Source: Flavobacteriales bacterium (GTDB lineage Bacteria > Bacteroidota > Bacteroidia > Flavobacteriales_D > Sanyastnellaceae). From it: a stretch of 39,099 nucleotides of DNA. The notes beneath the pieces are model-generated. The model did no database searches and was not told where the DNA came from. It saw nothing but the letters and a program-made list of their open reading frames with translations. This document shows, piece by piece, positions 8,104 through 17,358 of this stretch. The position numbers and the translations under genes were made by a program. Positions within the stretch are counted from its first letter, which is position 1. Each line of letters opens with the position of its first letter. The stretch lies in the NCBI GenBank assembly GCA_016780385.1, contig JADHLY010000016.1, positions 1 to 39,099 on the forward strand, written 5' to 3'.

Positions 8104-10401
8104 TCAAGCCAAAGCCACTTCCTCATGGGCATCCACAAACAGGATGTTGCCGATGCCATGGTGCGCTTCAAAAAGTTTGACCCCTTCCCTGCGGATATCG
8201 GCGTCGTTGAACCCAATAAAGGTCAGGTCAGCAAACTTGCTGCGCTCATCGATCAGGGTTTCTTTGAGGTCCCCGGGCATCTCTTCCACCATCTCGATGT
8301 TCTGTTCGCTGACGGGAATACGGCCCGCTTGGATCAGCTCCCGCAGCGCCTGCTCCCGCTTCGCACGATCGCCGTCCCGATAGATCGAGAACACCTGAAT
8401 GTGAGATTCCCGCCAGTCCGGGTGCCCTTGAAGCACGTAGGCCATGAGGATCATCAAGTTGGCATTGGCTGAATCCTCCGGTGTGATCCATATGTGGATG
8501 GTCCTCCGCTCTCCAAACCCTCTGAAACTGGAACGCAGCAAACACAAGTCGAGGTTGGAACCGCGCAGCAAGTCGTAATTCGTCACCAGCTCTTTCGCGC
8601 TCTGAGGCTGTTCATCGATGTACTCCAGCAAAATGGCGTTGTTGCCTTGACCGCTGATGCCCGGCAACTGAACGCTTTGTGCAATCGCCGATGTATAGGA
8701 CGGTGACACGATGGTGGAGACGCTGACCCGGCTCTTGACTGCCCTGCCGAGGTCAGCCAAACCCTGTTTGGCGCGCACGGAACTCCGGAAGGTGCGGGCG
8801 TCCAAACGGCCTTCAATCAGGTGCACGTATGTGCCAAAGCCCTGTCGGTGCGCGAGCCACCGCACCATATCAAAAGCCCCTGGCCGCCTGAAGGTATCCT
8901 TGCTCACCCCCAAAACCATTGGGCGCCAATCCTTGCGGTCCAACTCAGCGGTATCTCGACGCTGTAGGATGAGCTGCAACTGTCGGCTCAACTGAAACAA
9001 CATGCCACGGAAGAGGGCCACCATGCCCCGCTCACCGCGACGCGCTAACCCGATGTAAATCGCCACCATGATAATGAGGCTACCCAAGGCGTAGCTGAAG
9101 TTCATCAGGAACATCAGATAGAAACAGGTCACGGCCCCAACCAAGCTGAGCAGCCAATGTGAACGGAAAGTGGGGCGATAGCTGGGGCTCGCTGCGAAGT
9201 GTTCGAACAGACTGACCAGGCAAATGGCACCGTACGTCACCATGAAGAACATCGAAATGATCTCGGCGACGGCGTTGATGTCGCCCAATGAGACGAAGAT
9301 GAAGCCAATGACGCACGTCACGATGGATGCGATCACGGGTTCGTTGTCGGACTTGCGGCCGCGCTTGAGACCGTTGCCTATTGCCTTGGGGAATATGCGG
9401 TCGACCGCCAAAGCCTGAAGGGTACGCGGCGCGATGATGACGCTGCCCAGTGCGCTGGAGACCGCAGCGGCCGCCAACCCGATGGGAATGAGCGGCGGCC
9501 AGATGGCAATCTGCTCCATGTAGAGCTGGTCGGAAGCCAATTGCTCAGGGTTTGCACTGACCCAGAACTTGATCGCCACGATGATGTAGACCACAACGCC
9601 TGTGACCGTTGCCCACAAGGTCCCCCGGGGTATGGCCCTGGCCGGCTCCTTAAGGTCTCCACTCAATCCAAGTCCCGCAGCAATACCGGTAAAAGCGGGG
9701 AAGATGAAGGTGAAGACTTCGATGAACGAATAGCGCTCGATGGTCCGGCCGTCAGCGGTAACGAATTGCGCATCAATGGTGCGCAGGATGTCTAGTTCGG
9801 CTTGCGGCTCGCCATGTCCAAAAAAGAAGCTGAGCAGGGCCACGACCAATACAGCTACCACGCCATAGAGGGCCTTGACCCCTACCTGTGCCCCTTTGGT
9901 CAGCATCAATAATGTCAGCAGCGTCATGAAGCCATAATTGACCTGCCAAGGCGCTACTACAATACCGTGACTGGCTTCGAGCCACGCCAGCAAGTCTCGG
10001 GTGGAGACGGTGAAGGCGATGATGTAAAAGGCCACGCTGATGGCCTGGCTCAAAAACAGCGCGATACCGATGGCCCCACCGATGGACAGACCAAAGGAGC
10101 GGCTGATCATGTAGTATGCGCCGCCGCCCTCCACCTTTTGGTTGGTGGCAATCTCGGCTACGGCCAGGGCGGTCGGAATGGTCACGAGGTGCCCCAGGAC
10201 AATGATGACCATGGTCCACAGCAGTCCCACGTGCGCCACGGCAAAGCCAAAGCGCAGAAAAAGGATGGCGCCAAGGATGGTGGAGATGGCCGTCATGAAA
10301 ACGGCAAACGTTCCAAGTCCTTTTTCCTGCATTGCGTGAAAATAGTCCCCGCCGCCTTTGTGACCGCCTGCTGAGGGTTGATCAGTGTGCGCAATGTTCA
10401 C
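8104..10401 (-). CDS. SLC12-type cation-chloride cotransporter / APC-superfamily permease
   Basis: 765 residues from a GTG start, the only in-frame option upstream of the first helix (the first internal Met is residue 24). Residues about 30-480 hold a 12-helix APC-fold membrane domain with SLC12 signatures: GAYYMISRSFG and FIFPAFTGIAAG followed by SGDLKEPARAIP, close to the animal NKCC/KCC motif. Residues about 480-765 form a cytoplasmic domain ending in a part resembling the SLC12 C-terminal regulatory domain (SILE substituted here by DERSKFADLTFIGF). The likely role is symport of chloride with K+ and/or Na+, or possibly amino acids; the transported ions cannot be read from sequence. aroQ follows seven bases downstream. 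Confidence 0.85.
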   Translation of the reverse strand: MNIAHTDQPSAGGHKGGGDYFHAMQEKGLGTFAVFMTAISTILGAILFLRFGFAVAHVGLLWTMVIIVLGHLVTIPTALAVAEIATNQKVEGGGAYYMISRSFGLSIGGAIGIALFLSQAISVAFYIIAFTVSTRDLLAWLEASHGIVVAPWQVNYGFMTLLTLLMLTKGAQVGVKALYGVVAVLVVALLSFFFGHGEPQAELDILRTIDAQFVTADGRTIERYSFIEVFTFIFPAFTGIAAGLGLSGDLKEPARAIPRGTLWATVTGVVVYIIVAIKFWVSANPEQLASDQLYMEQIAIWPPLIPIGLAAAAVSSALGSVIIAPRTLQALAVDRIFPKAIGNGLKRGRKSDNEPVIASIVTCVIGFIFVSLGDINAVAEIISMFFMVTYGAICLVSLFEHFAASPSYRPTFRSHWLLSLVGAVTCFYLMFLMNFSYALGSLIIMVAIYIGLARRGERGMVALFRGMLFQLSRQLQLILQRRDTAELDRKDWRPMVLGVSKDTFRRPGAFDMVRWLAHRQGFGTYVHLIEGRLDARTFRSSVRAKQGLADLGRAVKSRVSVSTIVSPSYTSAIAQSVQLPGISGQGNNAILLEYIDEQPQSAKELVTNYDLLRGSNLDLCLLRSSFRGFGERRTIHIWITPEDSANANLMILMAYVLQGHPDWRESHIQVFSIYRDGDRAKREQALRELIQAGRIPVSEQNIEMVEEMPGDLKETLIDERSKFADLTFIGFNDADIRREGVKLFEAHHGIGNILFVDAHEEVALA

Positions 10402-10491
10402 GAATTGCCCACCATCCTTGTCCCATGAAGGAGTTCCAGCGGAAGATCCGGGCAGGCAGCGGTGCAGGGAGAGCCCGCAATACAGCGCCCC

Positions 10492-13422
10492 ATGAACATT
10501 CTACCCTTTTTCTTCTTCTCGCGAACTGCGATGCTTTTGCTCACGTGCCTACCCCTGCTCTTGTGGGGACAAAATTGTCCGCAAGCCCCCCCTGCCACTC
10601 CGCCTTGGCTCAGTTATCCTTCCCTGCCTTTTCGCCATGTCGCACCGACCGCTCTCGGTGCGCGCGCTGCCAACGTCTATCTCATGGACCTGCCGGGTGG
10701 CCTCGGAAGGCCCTTCGTGTTTGTAGAGGGGATTGACTTCGGCCTCAGTGGCACGGAAAACGACCTCCAACTAGGGGATTTCGGATGGCAGGCCTTCAAT
10801 GGATGTGCTTTGGACCGCTACCCCATGATGGCCAACATGCCCATCCTGATCGACTCCTTGCTGCAGCGGGGATTTCACCCAGTTCTTGTGGACTTTGAAG
10901 ACGGCGACGGTGACATTTTCGCCAACGCCACACTTCTCGCCGACATCATCCGGCACCTTCGGGTGCATGCCGGCGACCAGCGCCCCATGGTCATCAGCGG
11001 TGCGAGCATGGGCGGTCAAATTTCACGGATCGCACTTCGGATGATGGAACTGGAAGGAGAGCCACACTGCACGCAGCTCTATGTCAGTCTGGACAGTCCA
11101 CATCGCGGCGCCAATGTGCCCATCGGTTTGCAGCACATCATAGACAACCTTCCCGCTTCGGCGGAGGCCGTGAGCGCATTGTCTGGCGCATTGCATTCGC
11201 CGGCTGCACGCCAGCTCCTCCTGAAGCAGTTGGTGCCGATGGCCATGCGCCTCCAATACCAAGACAGCCTTGACGCAATCGGGTGGCCGCAATTCGCCCG
11301 CAATGCCGGCATCGCCAATGGCGCTTTGGCCCCTGTAGGCAACATCAACGAGCCGCTGTTGGACTACGAATACGCCATCCTTTCGTCGGACATCATTGGT
11401 GACATCGGAGGGCTGCTCGACCTCGAGGTGCATGCTGACCCCGGGTTGGCTTCCCATCCACTGTCTGGGGCTAATGGGGCGGTGACCAGTGTGCTTGAAA
11501 TGCCATCTGGTGGAGGCTGGCCTTGGCCTTTGGATCTCAGCGTAGGAAATGACCCCGTGGGCTCATCGATCTGGGGCGGTTCCCTGGACTTCATGCCGGG
11601 CGGAACCCGGCCTTCTTTGGAACAGTTCGTCATCGCCTTCAATGATGCCCTCGCCGACATGGACTTGCCTTGGCCACTTCAAATCCCACCAATCGGCGCC
11701 AATCAATTCCAGCCCCTGCACAGCTTTATTCCAACGGCGAGCGCCTTGGGCATCTCCCCCCCATGGTCAGGACTGACCCCTCTTGCCATCCTTGACAACA
11801 CCCCATTTGATGCAGTGCACTTGGGATTGGGCAACGAACCTCATAGCGAAGTCAACCCCGGAAACACGGCCTTCCTATTGGAACAACTCGAGGCGACAGA
11901 AAGCCCTGTGGCTCCGGGCATTCTGCCCGACACCCTCGCTCTGAGCGCAAGCGGCGACTGGTCCTTGCCCCACCTCGACATCAGCGGGCGCCTCGGGCTG
12001 CAGTCGCCAGACCTGGTCTTTGGCGATCTTGCTGCTGAACCTGGTTCCCATGGTGAGTTCGTGCTTTCGCCTTGTGCCGACAGCCTGATTGTGCGCCCGA
12101 ACGGAGTGCTCGAACTTGGAGGTACGGGGCCGGGTGGCGTGAACTCGACAGCGCGACTAACCATTCCAGCGGGCACGGTTCTCTATGTGGAAGGCCAGCT
12201 GATTGTGCATCCCGGCAGCGAACTCAGCATCGCCCAAGGTGCCCAATTGTCTTTGAATGGTGCCATCGTCGACCAACGCCATCACGCGCTCATCGATGCC
12301 GCAGTGGGCAGTGCCATGAGGCTTCTTGGCGTAAACCATTGGTCTCAAGCCTCCAATAGCCAGCTGCAAATGAATGCCGAGGTGACGTTGGATGATGCTG
12401 CGCAATGGACGCAACACTTGAGCGCGGAGGCCCGCATTTACACCCACCAAGCGCATTTCTCGTTGGGCCATTCGAGCACCGCGCTTTTGGAAGCCCTTTC
12501 GCCCGAGACCCATTGGGTCATCGGTGCAGGTGGCAACGTATCGATGACAGGCCATGGCACATGGAAACATGTGGAGTCCGGGATCCGCTTTTTGGGAGAT
12601 GCTTCATGGACTGCCCATCTCTCTGGCGGCCTGCAATTTGAAGGGTCGGAATGGCGAGGCAGCGGACAAGACTCCCTGAAAATCGAAGGAGACCTTTGGC
12701 TTGATGAACACCGGAGCAATGCCCTTCACCTCCAACAATCGGGCGGCATTTTTCGGGTCAATGTGGCGGACTTTGAGGGGGGCAGCACCTCCATGTCGAA
12801 CAACAAAGTCCGGTGGTCAGAAGCCATGTTCACAGACCACCCCGTCGTCCATGCGGCACTCGGTGATGAACCGGCCCACCTCATCGAGGCCTGCGGATTC
12901 AGCCAAACCCACACAGGACTTTCCCTCTCAGGACCCGGCAGAATCCGCGTGGAGGACTCCTTCTTCTCGAACTGCATCCAAGGACTATTTGGCAGCAAAT
13001 CAGCACGGCTAGAGCTGTCATGTTGCGCGTTTTCAGACAATGACATCGCCGTTGCCGCGGTGCAGGCCCTGTTGGCCATGGAGCCACACAGTGGAGGGGG
13101 TTGGAATGTGTTTCACCACAATGACGTCCATTTCAAGTTTGGCCAAGCCCCGTTGCCTGCCATTGCAGGTGGGTTCAACCACTTCGGAATGCCCTATTCC
13201 AGCTGGGGTACTGGAACTCTAGATGTAGGCTGTGCGGGTAGTGGCGTCAATTGGCTAATCAATGGACAAAGCTGGGACTGGCCAGTGGCCTGGCCGCAAA
13301 TCTTGGAGGGACTGTGGGCCTGGAACCCTGATGGAACGCCGGTGTGCACGGTGACGGCATTGGACTTATCACCTGTCAACCCTACTCAATGTCGGGAAGA
13401 GCTCAAGTGGCGCCGCGAGTGA
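10492..13422 (+). CDS. Large secreted protein: alpha/beta-hydrolase-like N-terminus plus a probable beta-helix region
   Basis: 976 residues from the chosen ATG, which gives a signal peptide (MNILPFFFFSRTAM through LLLWGQ). A start ten codons upstream is possible but would place a charged extension before it. Residues about 50-420 look like an alpha/beta hydrolase: FVFVEGIDFGLSG, VLVDFEDGDGD, a nucleophile elbow GASMGG with Ser172, LDSPHRGANVPIG, and a possible catalytic His in NEPHSE. The rest (about 480-960) is made of short strand-rich repeats with Ser/Gly/His turns, like a right-handed parallel beta-helix. The C-terminus does not look like a type IX sorting domain. Substrate unknown; a lipase- or esterase-like activity is inferred. 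Confidence 0.75.
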   Translation: MNILPFFFFSRTAMLLLTCLPLLLWGQNCPQAPPATPPWLSYPSLPFRHVAPTALGARAANVYLMDLPGGLGRPFVFVEGIDFGLSGTENDLQLGDFGWQAFNGCALDRYPMMANMPILIDSLLQRGFHPVLVDFEDGDGDIFANATLLADIIRHLRVHAGDQRPMVISGASMGGQISRIALRMMELEGEPHCTQLYVSLDSPHRGANVPIGLQHIIDNLPASAEAVSALSGALHSPAARQLLLKQLVPMAMRLQYQDSLDAIGWPQFARNAGIANGALAPVGNINEPLLDYEYAILSSDIIGDIGGLLDLEVHADPGLASHPLSGANGAVTSVLEMPSGGGWPWPLDLSVGNDPVGSSIWGGSLDFMPGGTRPSLEQFVIAFNDALADMDLPWPLQIPPIGANQFQPLHSFIPTASALGISPPWSGLTPLAILDNTPFDAVHLGLGNEPHSEVNPGNTAFLLEQLEATESPVAPGILPDTLALSASGDWSLPHLDISGRLGLQSPDLVFGDLAAEPGSHGEFVLSPCADSLIVRPNGVLELGGTGPGGVNSTARLTIPAGTVLYVEGQLIVHPGSELSIAQGAQLSLNGAIVDQRHHALIDAAVGSAMRLLGVNHWSQASNSQLQMNAEVTLDDAAQWTQHLSAEARIYTHQAHFSLGHSSTALLEALSPETHWVIGAGGNVSMTGHGTWKHVESGIRFLGDASWTAHLSGGLQFEGSEWRGSGQDSLKIEGDLWLDEHRSNALHLQQSGGIFRVNVADFEGGSTSMSNNKVRWSEAMFTDHPVVHAALGDEPAHLIEACGFSQTHTGLSLSGPGRIRVEDSFFSNCIQGLFGSKSARLELSCCAFSDNDIAVAAVQALLAMEPHSGGGWNVFHHNDVHFKFGQAPLPAIAGGFNHFGMPYSSWGTGTLDVGCAGSGVNWLINGQSWDWPVAWPQILEGLWAWNPDGTPVCTVTALDLSPVNPTQCREELKWRRE

Positions 13423-13427
13423 CGCTC

Positions 13428-16043
13428 TCAGTCCGAAATCTCAAAGGTCTCCAGCACCCAGATTTCGCGGGTGATGGAGCGGTTGTTCTTGAAGTAGTAG
13501 ACCCCGTGCTTGGCCACCGTCTTCCGGTAGACGTTCACCTCATTGTCCACCCGAACAGTGCGTTCTATGATCAGGGCATTGCCCTCTTCGTAGCTCCGCT
13601 CCTCGACGCCCTCCCTTATGCCTTCCTTGGCCGGGACTTCCAGGTAGTCTTGAGAAGTGGGCGCAGTGCCGGTCGCTTTCTCCCGTTCCTCGCGCAATGC
13701 GGCAGCCGCACGAATGGCCGCCTCTCCTGCCGCCAAGGTTTTGGCTTGCTGGTCCTCGCGTTCTACTTTTTGGATACCGTTCCAGCGGTCGAGCCGTCGG
13801 ATGGATTCGCCTTCACCGACCCTTCGGTGCTCCGCGGCCCTCCTTTCGATGTCCTCAAAACGCATGATGCGCGCATCGGTGGAGGCCAAACGCAAGTCGC
13901 GGTTGAAGTCGGCATAAGCAGCGAGCATCCTGTCCAATGAATCCACAAAGACGGCATATCGCTTGGTGCGATCGTGCAAACTCTGGCGGTTGGCCTCATC
14001 CTTTCTCGTCAGCGTGATGAATCGGTCTCGCCGACCGGCATTGCCCATGGCCTGCCAATCTTGGGCCCGCTCTCGCTGAAGGTCCACCTTGACCTCCAAG
14101 TCAGCCCTGCGGTCAGAGCGATATGAGGCGGCATCAAAAGTTGCATTGGCTTGTACCTCAGCGCTTTCGCGAATGTCGGCATATGAGGATTGACGGCGCG
14201 TATCGCTGTTGCTCACCCAAACTTCTTCGAGGGCTTCTTGACGATCCGCCGCTGCATAGACTGCTTGGCCCCTGGCTCGGATTTCCGACTCCAACGCATT
14301 CCGGTAGTAGGCTTCAGCGTCGTCTTCCTCTCTGTTTTGCATGGCCAAGACGTAATTCCGGCTGCGCGCCCGATCGGCGTCTGTGCTCGCCTTTGACTGT
14401 GCCATCCTCAGGGATTCCGCTTCTTGGGCAGCCAACCGCTCTTCTTCGAGCAACCGGTCCTGCTCCTCCTGAATTGCTGCAGTTTCCTGGGCAACGGCTT
14501 CAGCTTCAGCCTCCCCTTCGGCCATCAAAGCCTCCCTGTCGATTTGGAGGTTGGCATCCACCCCCGAATCAATGGTCTGCATCGATTGCAGCCTGCGCAA
14601 GCGGTTTTTGGGGTACCGCTCGTTGGGCTTCAACTCCAATGCTGCGGCGTAGGCATCCTCAGCCTCGGTCCACTGCTCGGCATCAAACGCTTCATCCCCC
14701 TCGCGAATTCGGTCTTCGTACTCGCGGTCCATTGGATTGGCTTGACCTGACTCCACCTCGACAAGCGGCTCTTCTTCCGCGCCACCCAAGGGCACAATCC
14801 GGGAGCCCGCTTCTTCCGCCCTTTGCCGGGGATATAGATCATCAGGCATCATCTGGGCAGCCTGTTCATAGAGGGACTTGGCCTTCACAAAATCCAAGGC
14901 GTCAAAATTGCGGTCCGCCTTTTCGATCAGGGCCTCATACTCTTGGAGCGCCCGTGCATTGCCCGCCTGGTTGCGCTCTGCCTCTTTGCGGAGTTGGCGA
15001 ATTTCCGCCAGTTTCTCCTTGGGTGTTCGTTCTGAAGGTTTGAGGTTAGACGCCCGCTCAAATGAGGCCTCGGCCAGGTCAAAATTGGATTCGGCCAAGG
15101 CGGCTTCACCTTCTGCCATGGCTTCGAGATAGTCTTCTTGGACCAAGTCGTCGGCCCCTGCCCCGGCGTTGGCTTCTTGTACCTCTGCCAACAAATCACG
15201 CGGCTCTTGTTCGCTTGGAATCAACTCAATGGCCGCCTCAAAAGCGGCAATCGCCGCAGGCCAGTCTTCCTTGCGCATGGCCATCTTCCCCTCCCTCATT
15301 TGGCCTTCGTATTCGCGACGAGAAGCAGCTTCCGCTTCGGCAACTGCCATCCGTTCTTGTGCTTCGGCCAACATCTGCTCGGCGCGGGCATCACCTGGCA
15401 CTTCGGTCAATGCCCTGTCCAGCCAATTGATGCTTTGTGCCCACCGCTCGCGTCCGAATTCCAATTCGGCCTTCCGCATGTGCTCGTCGTATTCCTTGTT
15501 GGAAGCTTCAGCCTCTTCCCCTCCCGATTCAGAAGCAGCGGATAAAGCGCGGTCGATTTTCCCCTGCATGGTCGCCGTGTAAGGCAGGTCCCAAGCCAAT
15601 TGCTCCTTGCTGGCATCGAAAGCCACCTTTCCAATGGGTTTGTCCAACAGGCTCATGTCAAAACCATCCGGCACCTCGAACATGCTCATTTCAACCGTCA
15701 GGTAGAAGGGACGCTCGCGGAAGGACGCTGGAATTGTGGACGTGTTGAGCTCCACCTTGCGCGGACTGAGGTCACCGAAGGTGAAGCGAAGCTCATAGTC
15801 TTCCCCATGCTCCAATGACAGGGTATACTTGCCATTGGACAGTGTCGACACCGCATCATAGGGCTGGCCGCCACGCAGTACCTCCACCTCCACTCCGGAC
15901 AACTTCCGGTTGCTGTCCTTTTCCCTCACGGTACCGTCCACTTCGATGCCGCCTTGCGCCATCACCATGAGGGGCAACATCAAAGCACCAAAAGCCATCC
16001 AAGACTTTCGTGCACGCATGCGTATGCTGGGCGTATTGGCCAT
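13428..16043 (-). CDS. Exported CarboxypepD-regulatory-like / TPR / coiled-coil protein
   Basis: 871 residues from the ATG at 16043; a GTG at 16070 and an ATG at 16019 are alternatives, the last giving the most compact signal peptide (ending LPLMVMAQ). After the signal, about 95 residues form a carboxypeptidase-regulatory-like beta sandwich (GIEVDGTVREKDSNRKLSGV, TLSNGKYTLSL). Five degenerate TPR-like repeats of about 50 residues then each begin with Tyr, such as YEGQMREGKMAM, YLEAMAEGEAAL and YEDRIREGDEAF. A long Glu/Ala/Arg-rich coiled-coil stretch follows, and the end is strand-rich (EVNVYRKTVAKHGVYYFKNN). I know similar unannotated proteins from flavobacteria. It is probably periplasmic and a scaffold; function unknown. 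It converges on the previous gene with a five-base gap. Confidence 0.8.
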   Translation of the reverse strand: MANTPSIRMRARKSWMAFGALMLPLMVMAQGGIEVDGTVREKDSNRKLSGVEVEVLRGGQPYDAVSTLSNGKYTLSLEHGEDYELRFTFGDLSPRKVELNTSTIPASFRERPFYLTVEMSMFEVPDGFDMSLLDKPIGKVAFDASKEQLAWDLPYTATMQGKIDRALSAASESGGEEAEASNKEYDEHMRKAELEFGRERWAQSINWLDRALTEVPGDARAEQMLAEAQERMAVAEAEAASRREYEGQMREGKMAMRKEDWPAAIAAFEAAIELIPSEQEPRDLLAEVQEANAGAGADDLVQEDYLEAMAEGEAALAESNFDLAEASFERASNLKPSERTPKEKLAEIRQLRKEAERNQAGNARALQEYEALIEKADRNFDALDFVKAKSLYEQAAQMMPDDLYPRQRAEEAGSRIVPLGGAEEEPLVEVESGQANPMDREYEDRIREGDEAFDAEQWTEAEDAYAAALELKPNERYPKNRLRRLQSMQTIDSGVDANLQIDREALMAEGEAEAEAVAQETAAIQEEQDRLLEEERLAAQEAESLRMAQSKASTDADRARSRNYVLAMQNREEDDAEAYYRNALESEIRARGQAVYAAADRQEALEEVWVSNSDTRRQSSYADIRESAEVQANATFDAASYRSDRRADLEVKVDLQRERAQDWQAMGNAGRRDRFITLTRKDEANRQSLHDRTKRYAVFVDSLDRMLAAYADFNRDLRLASTDARIMRFEDIERRAAEHRRVGEGESIRRLDRWNGIQKVEREDQQAKTLAAGEAAIRAAAALREEREKATGTAPTSQDYLEVPAKEGIREGVEERSYEEGNALIIERTVRVDNEVNVYRKTVAKHGVYYFKNNRSITREIWVLETFEISD

Positions 16044-16124
16044 CTTTGTCAGTAACAGGGTATGCCTCACTTCGAAGTACGGAAAATCCGACGAGTCCGT
16101 GAGGTCTTAACTGCACCTCTTACG

Positions 16125-16132
16125 CAAAAGTA
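16125..16132 (-). promoter_or_regulatory. Candidate -7 promoter box for the TPR/coiled-coil gene
   Basis: On the minus strand this reads TACTTTTG, a perfect TAnnTTTG. It would start transcription near 16119, leaving a leader of about 75 bases before the ATG at 16043. It overlaps the start codon of the divergent FAD oxidoreductase. Confidence 0.45.
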
Positions 16133-17304
16133 TGCCCATAGGATACTGGGAAAGTGAACATTTGCTCGCTCCGGCGCACTTCACCGTGATCGGAGGGGGC
16201 ATCGTGGGCATGAGTGCCGCACTGCACTTTAAGGCCACCCATCCAGAGGTGCGCGTCAGGTTGGTGGAGCGGGATGTCCTTGGCGAAGGAGGGACCACAA
16301 GGAATGCAGGGTTCGCCTGTTTTGGAGGTGCAGGTGAATGGATCGACGACCTCGAAACCCTCGGAACCCAGCGTTGGTTGGCACTGATTCGGCAACGGGC
16401 CGAAGGGTTGCGCACCTTGATTGAACTGCTCGGGCCCTCGGCACTCGGTCTGGAATGGTCCGGAGGATGGGAGTTGTTTGCTGCGCCAGGAATTGGACGC
16501 CAAGCGACACGCCGTGTCCTGGATGCGATCCCTGAGTTGAACCGGCTGGCACAGCCCGTGCTGTCGTCCATTTTACAGGATGTGCACCCCGCGGCCGCAG
16601 ATACACCGGCGCTGGCACTGGCGCCTGAGCGGGCAAAGGATGTGGGCGCCCATGCCGCTGTCCACCTTTGCTGGGAGGGCATGTTGCACACGGGCAAAAT
16701 GGTATCGGCCTTCCACAAGGCCCTTCGAGCGGCCGACATACAATGTCTGAATGGCTGCACCGTCAATGCATTGACCCCGGCAGCAGGCGGCGGCTGGACC
16801 CTGGACACCCAACGCGGCCAGCTGCTCAGTGAAAAAGTCGCCATCTGCACCAATGGATTCGCCCGCAGTATCCTTCCTGATCTCGAGGTCAAGCCTGCGC
16901 CCAATCGGGTGCTTGTTGTGACCCCCAAAACCATGCCCCCTGCCGGGGCCTATCACATCGAAGACGGCTATTTGTACTTCCGAACCTTGCCGGGTGGCCA
17001 GGTGCTGTTTGGCGGTGGACGACATTATGGCATCGGCCTGCCCCAATTCCCTGCGCACGATGCGGAAGCCACTGCGCAATGGGACCGAAGGCTCACCGCG
17101 GATGCGGAGCAGTGGCTCGGCCCGATTGACGCCATCACCCACAGGTGGACGGGTTGGCTCGGCGTGGGTTCGGACCGCGAACCCATCATGGGATCGACAG
17201 CGCCTGGACTGCACCACGCCGTGCGCATGGGCGGCATGGGGGTGGCCATCGGTTGCGGCATGGGCAAGGCCCTTGCTGAAGCCATCGGGCCGAGGATGAC
17301 ATAA
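16132..17304 (+). CDS. FAD-dependent oxidoreductase of the DAO (D-amino-acid/glycine oxidase) family
   Basis: 390 residues. The N-terminal Rossmann segment VIGGGIVGMSAALHF binds the FAD ADP moiety, followed by the acidic strand end LVERD and the DAO-type RNAGFACFGGAGE. The C-terminus has a second FAD-contact region: WTGWLGVGSDREPIMGSTAP, then MGGMGVAIGCGMGKALAEAI. Family members oxidise the amine of amino acids or related compounds; the substrate here is not evident. It is transcribed divergently from the TPR/coiled-coil gene with an 88-base gap and followed after 54 bases by the SPOR protein gene on the same strand. Confidence 0.87.
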   Translation: MPIGYWESEHLLAPAHFTVIGGGIVGMSAALHFKATHPEVRVRLVERDVLGEGGTTRNAGFACFGGAGEWIDDLETLGTQRWLALIRQRAEGLRTLIELLGPSALGLEWSGGWELFAAPGIGRQATRRVLDAIPELNRLAQPVLSSILQDVHPAAADTPALALAPERAKDVGAHAAVHLCWEGMLHTGKMVSAFHKALRAADIQCLNGCTVNALTPAAGGGWTLDTQRGQLLSEKVAICTNGFARSILPDLEVKPAPNRVLVVTPKTMPPAGAYHIEDGYLYFRTLPGGQVLFGGGRHYGIGLPQFPAHDAEATAQWDRRLTADAEQWLGPIDAITHRWTGWLGVGSDREPIMGSTAPGLHHAVRMGGMGVAIGCGMGKALAEAIGPRMT

Positions 17305-17358
17305 CCCCGCGGTAACCTTTTTGTCCCCACCAGCGTATGGGGGCGAGAATACCGCATC

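Noticed and set aside
12699-13230. Possible tandem DNA repeats or a CRISPR-like array in the large secreted protein gene
   Set aside because: The repetition is at the level of protein strands only; no repeated DNA units of constant length and spacing.
14123-15043. 306-codon + strand frame antisense to the TPR/coiled-coil gene
   Set aside because: Arg/Pro/Leu-rich low-complexity translation; mirror of a Glu/Ala-rich coding sequence.
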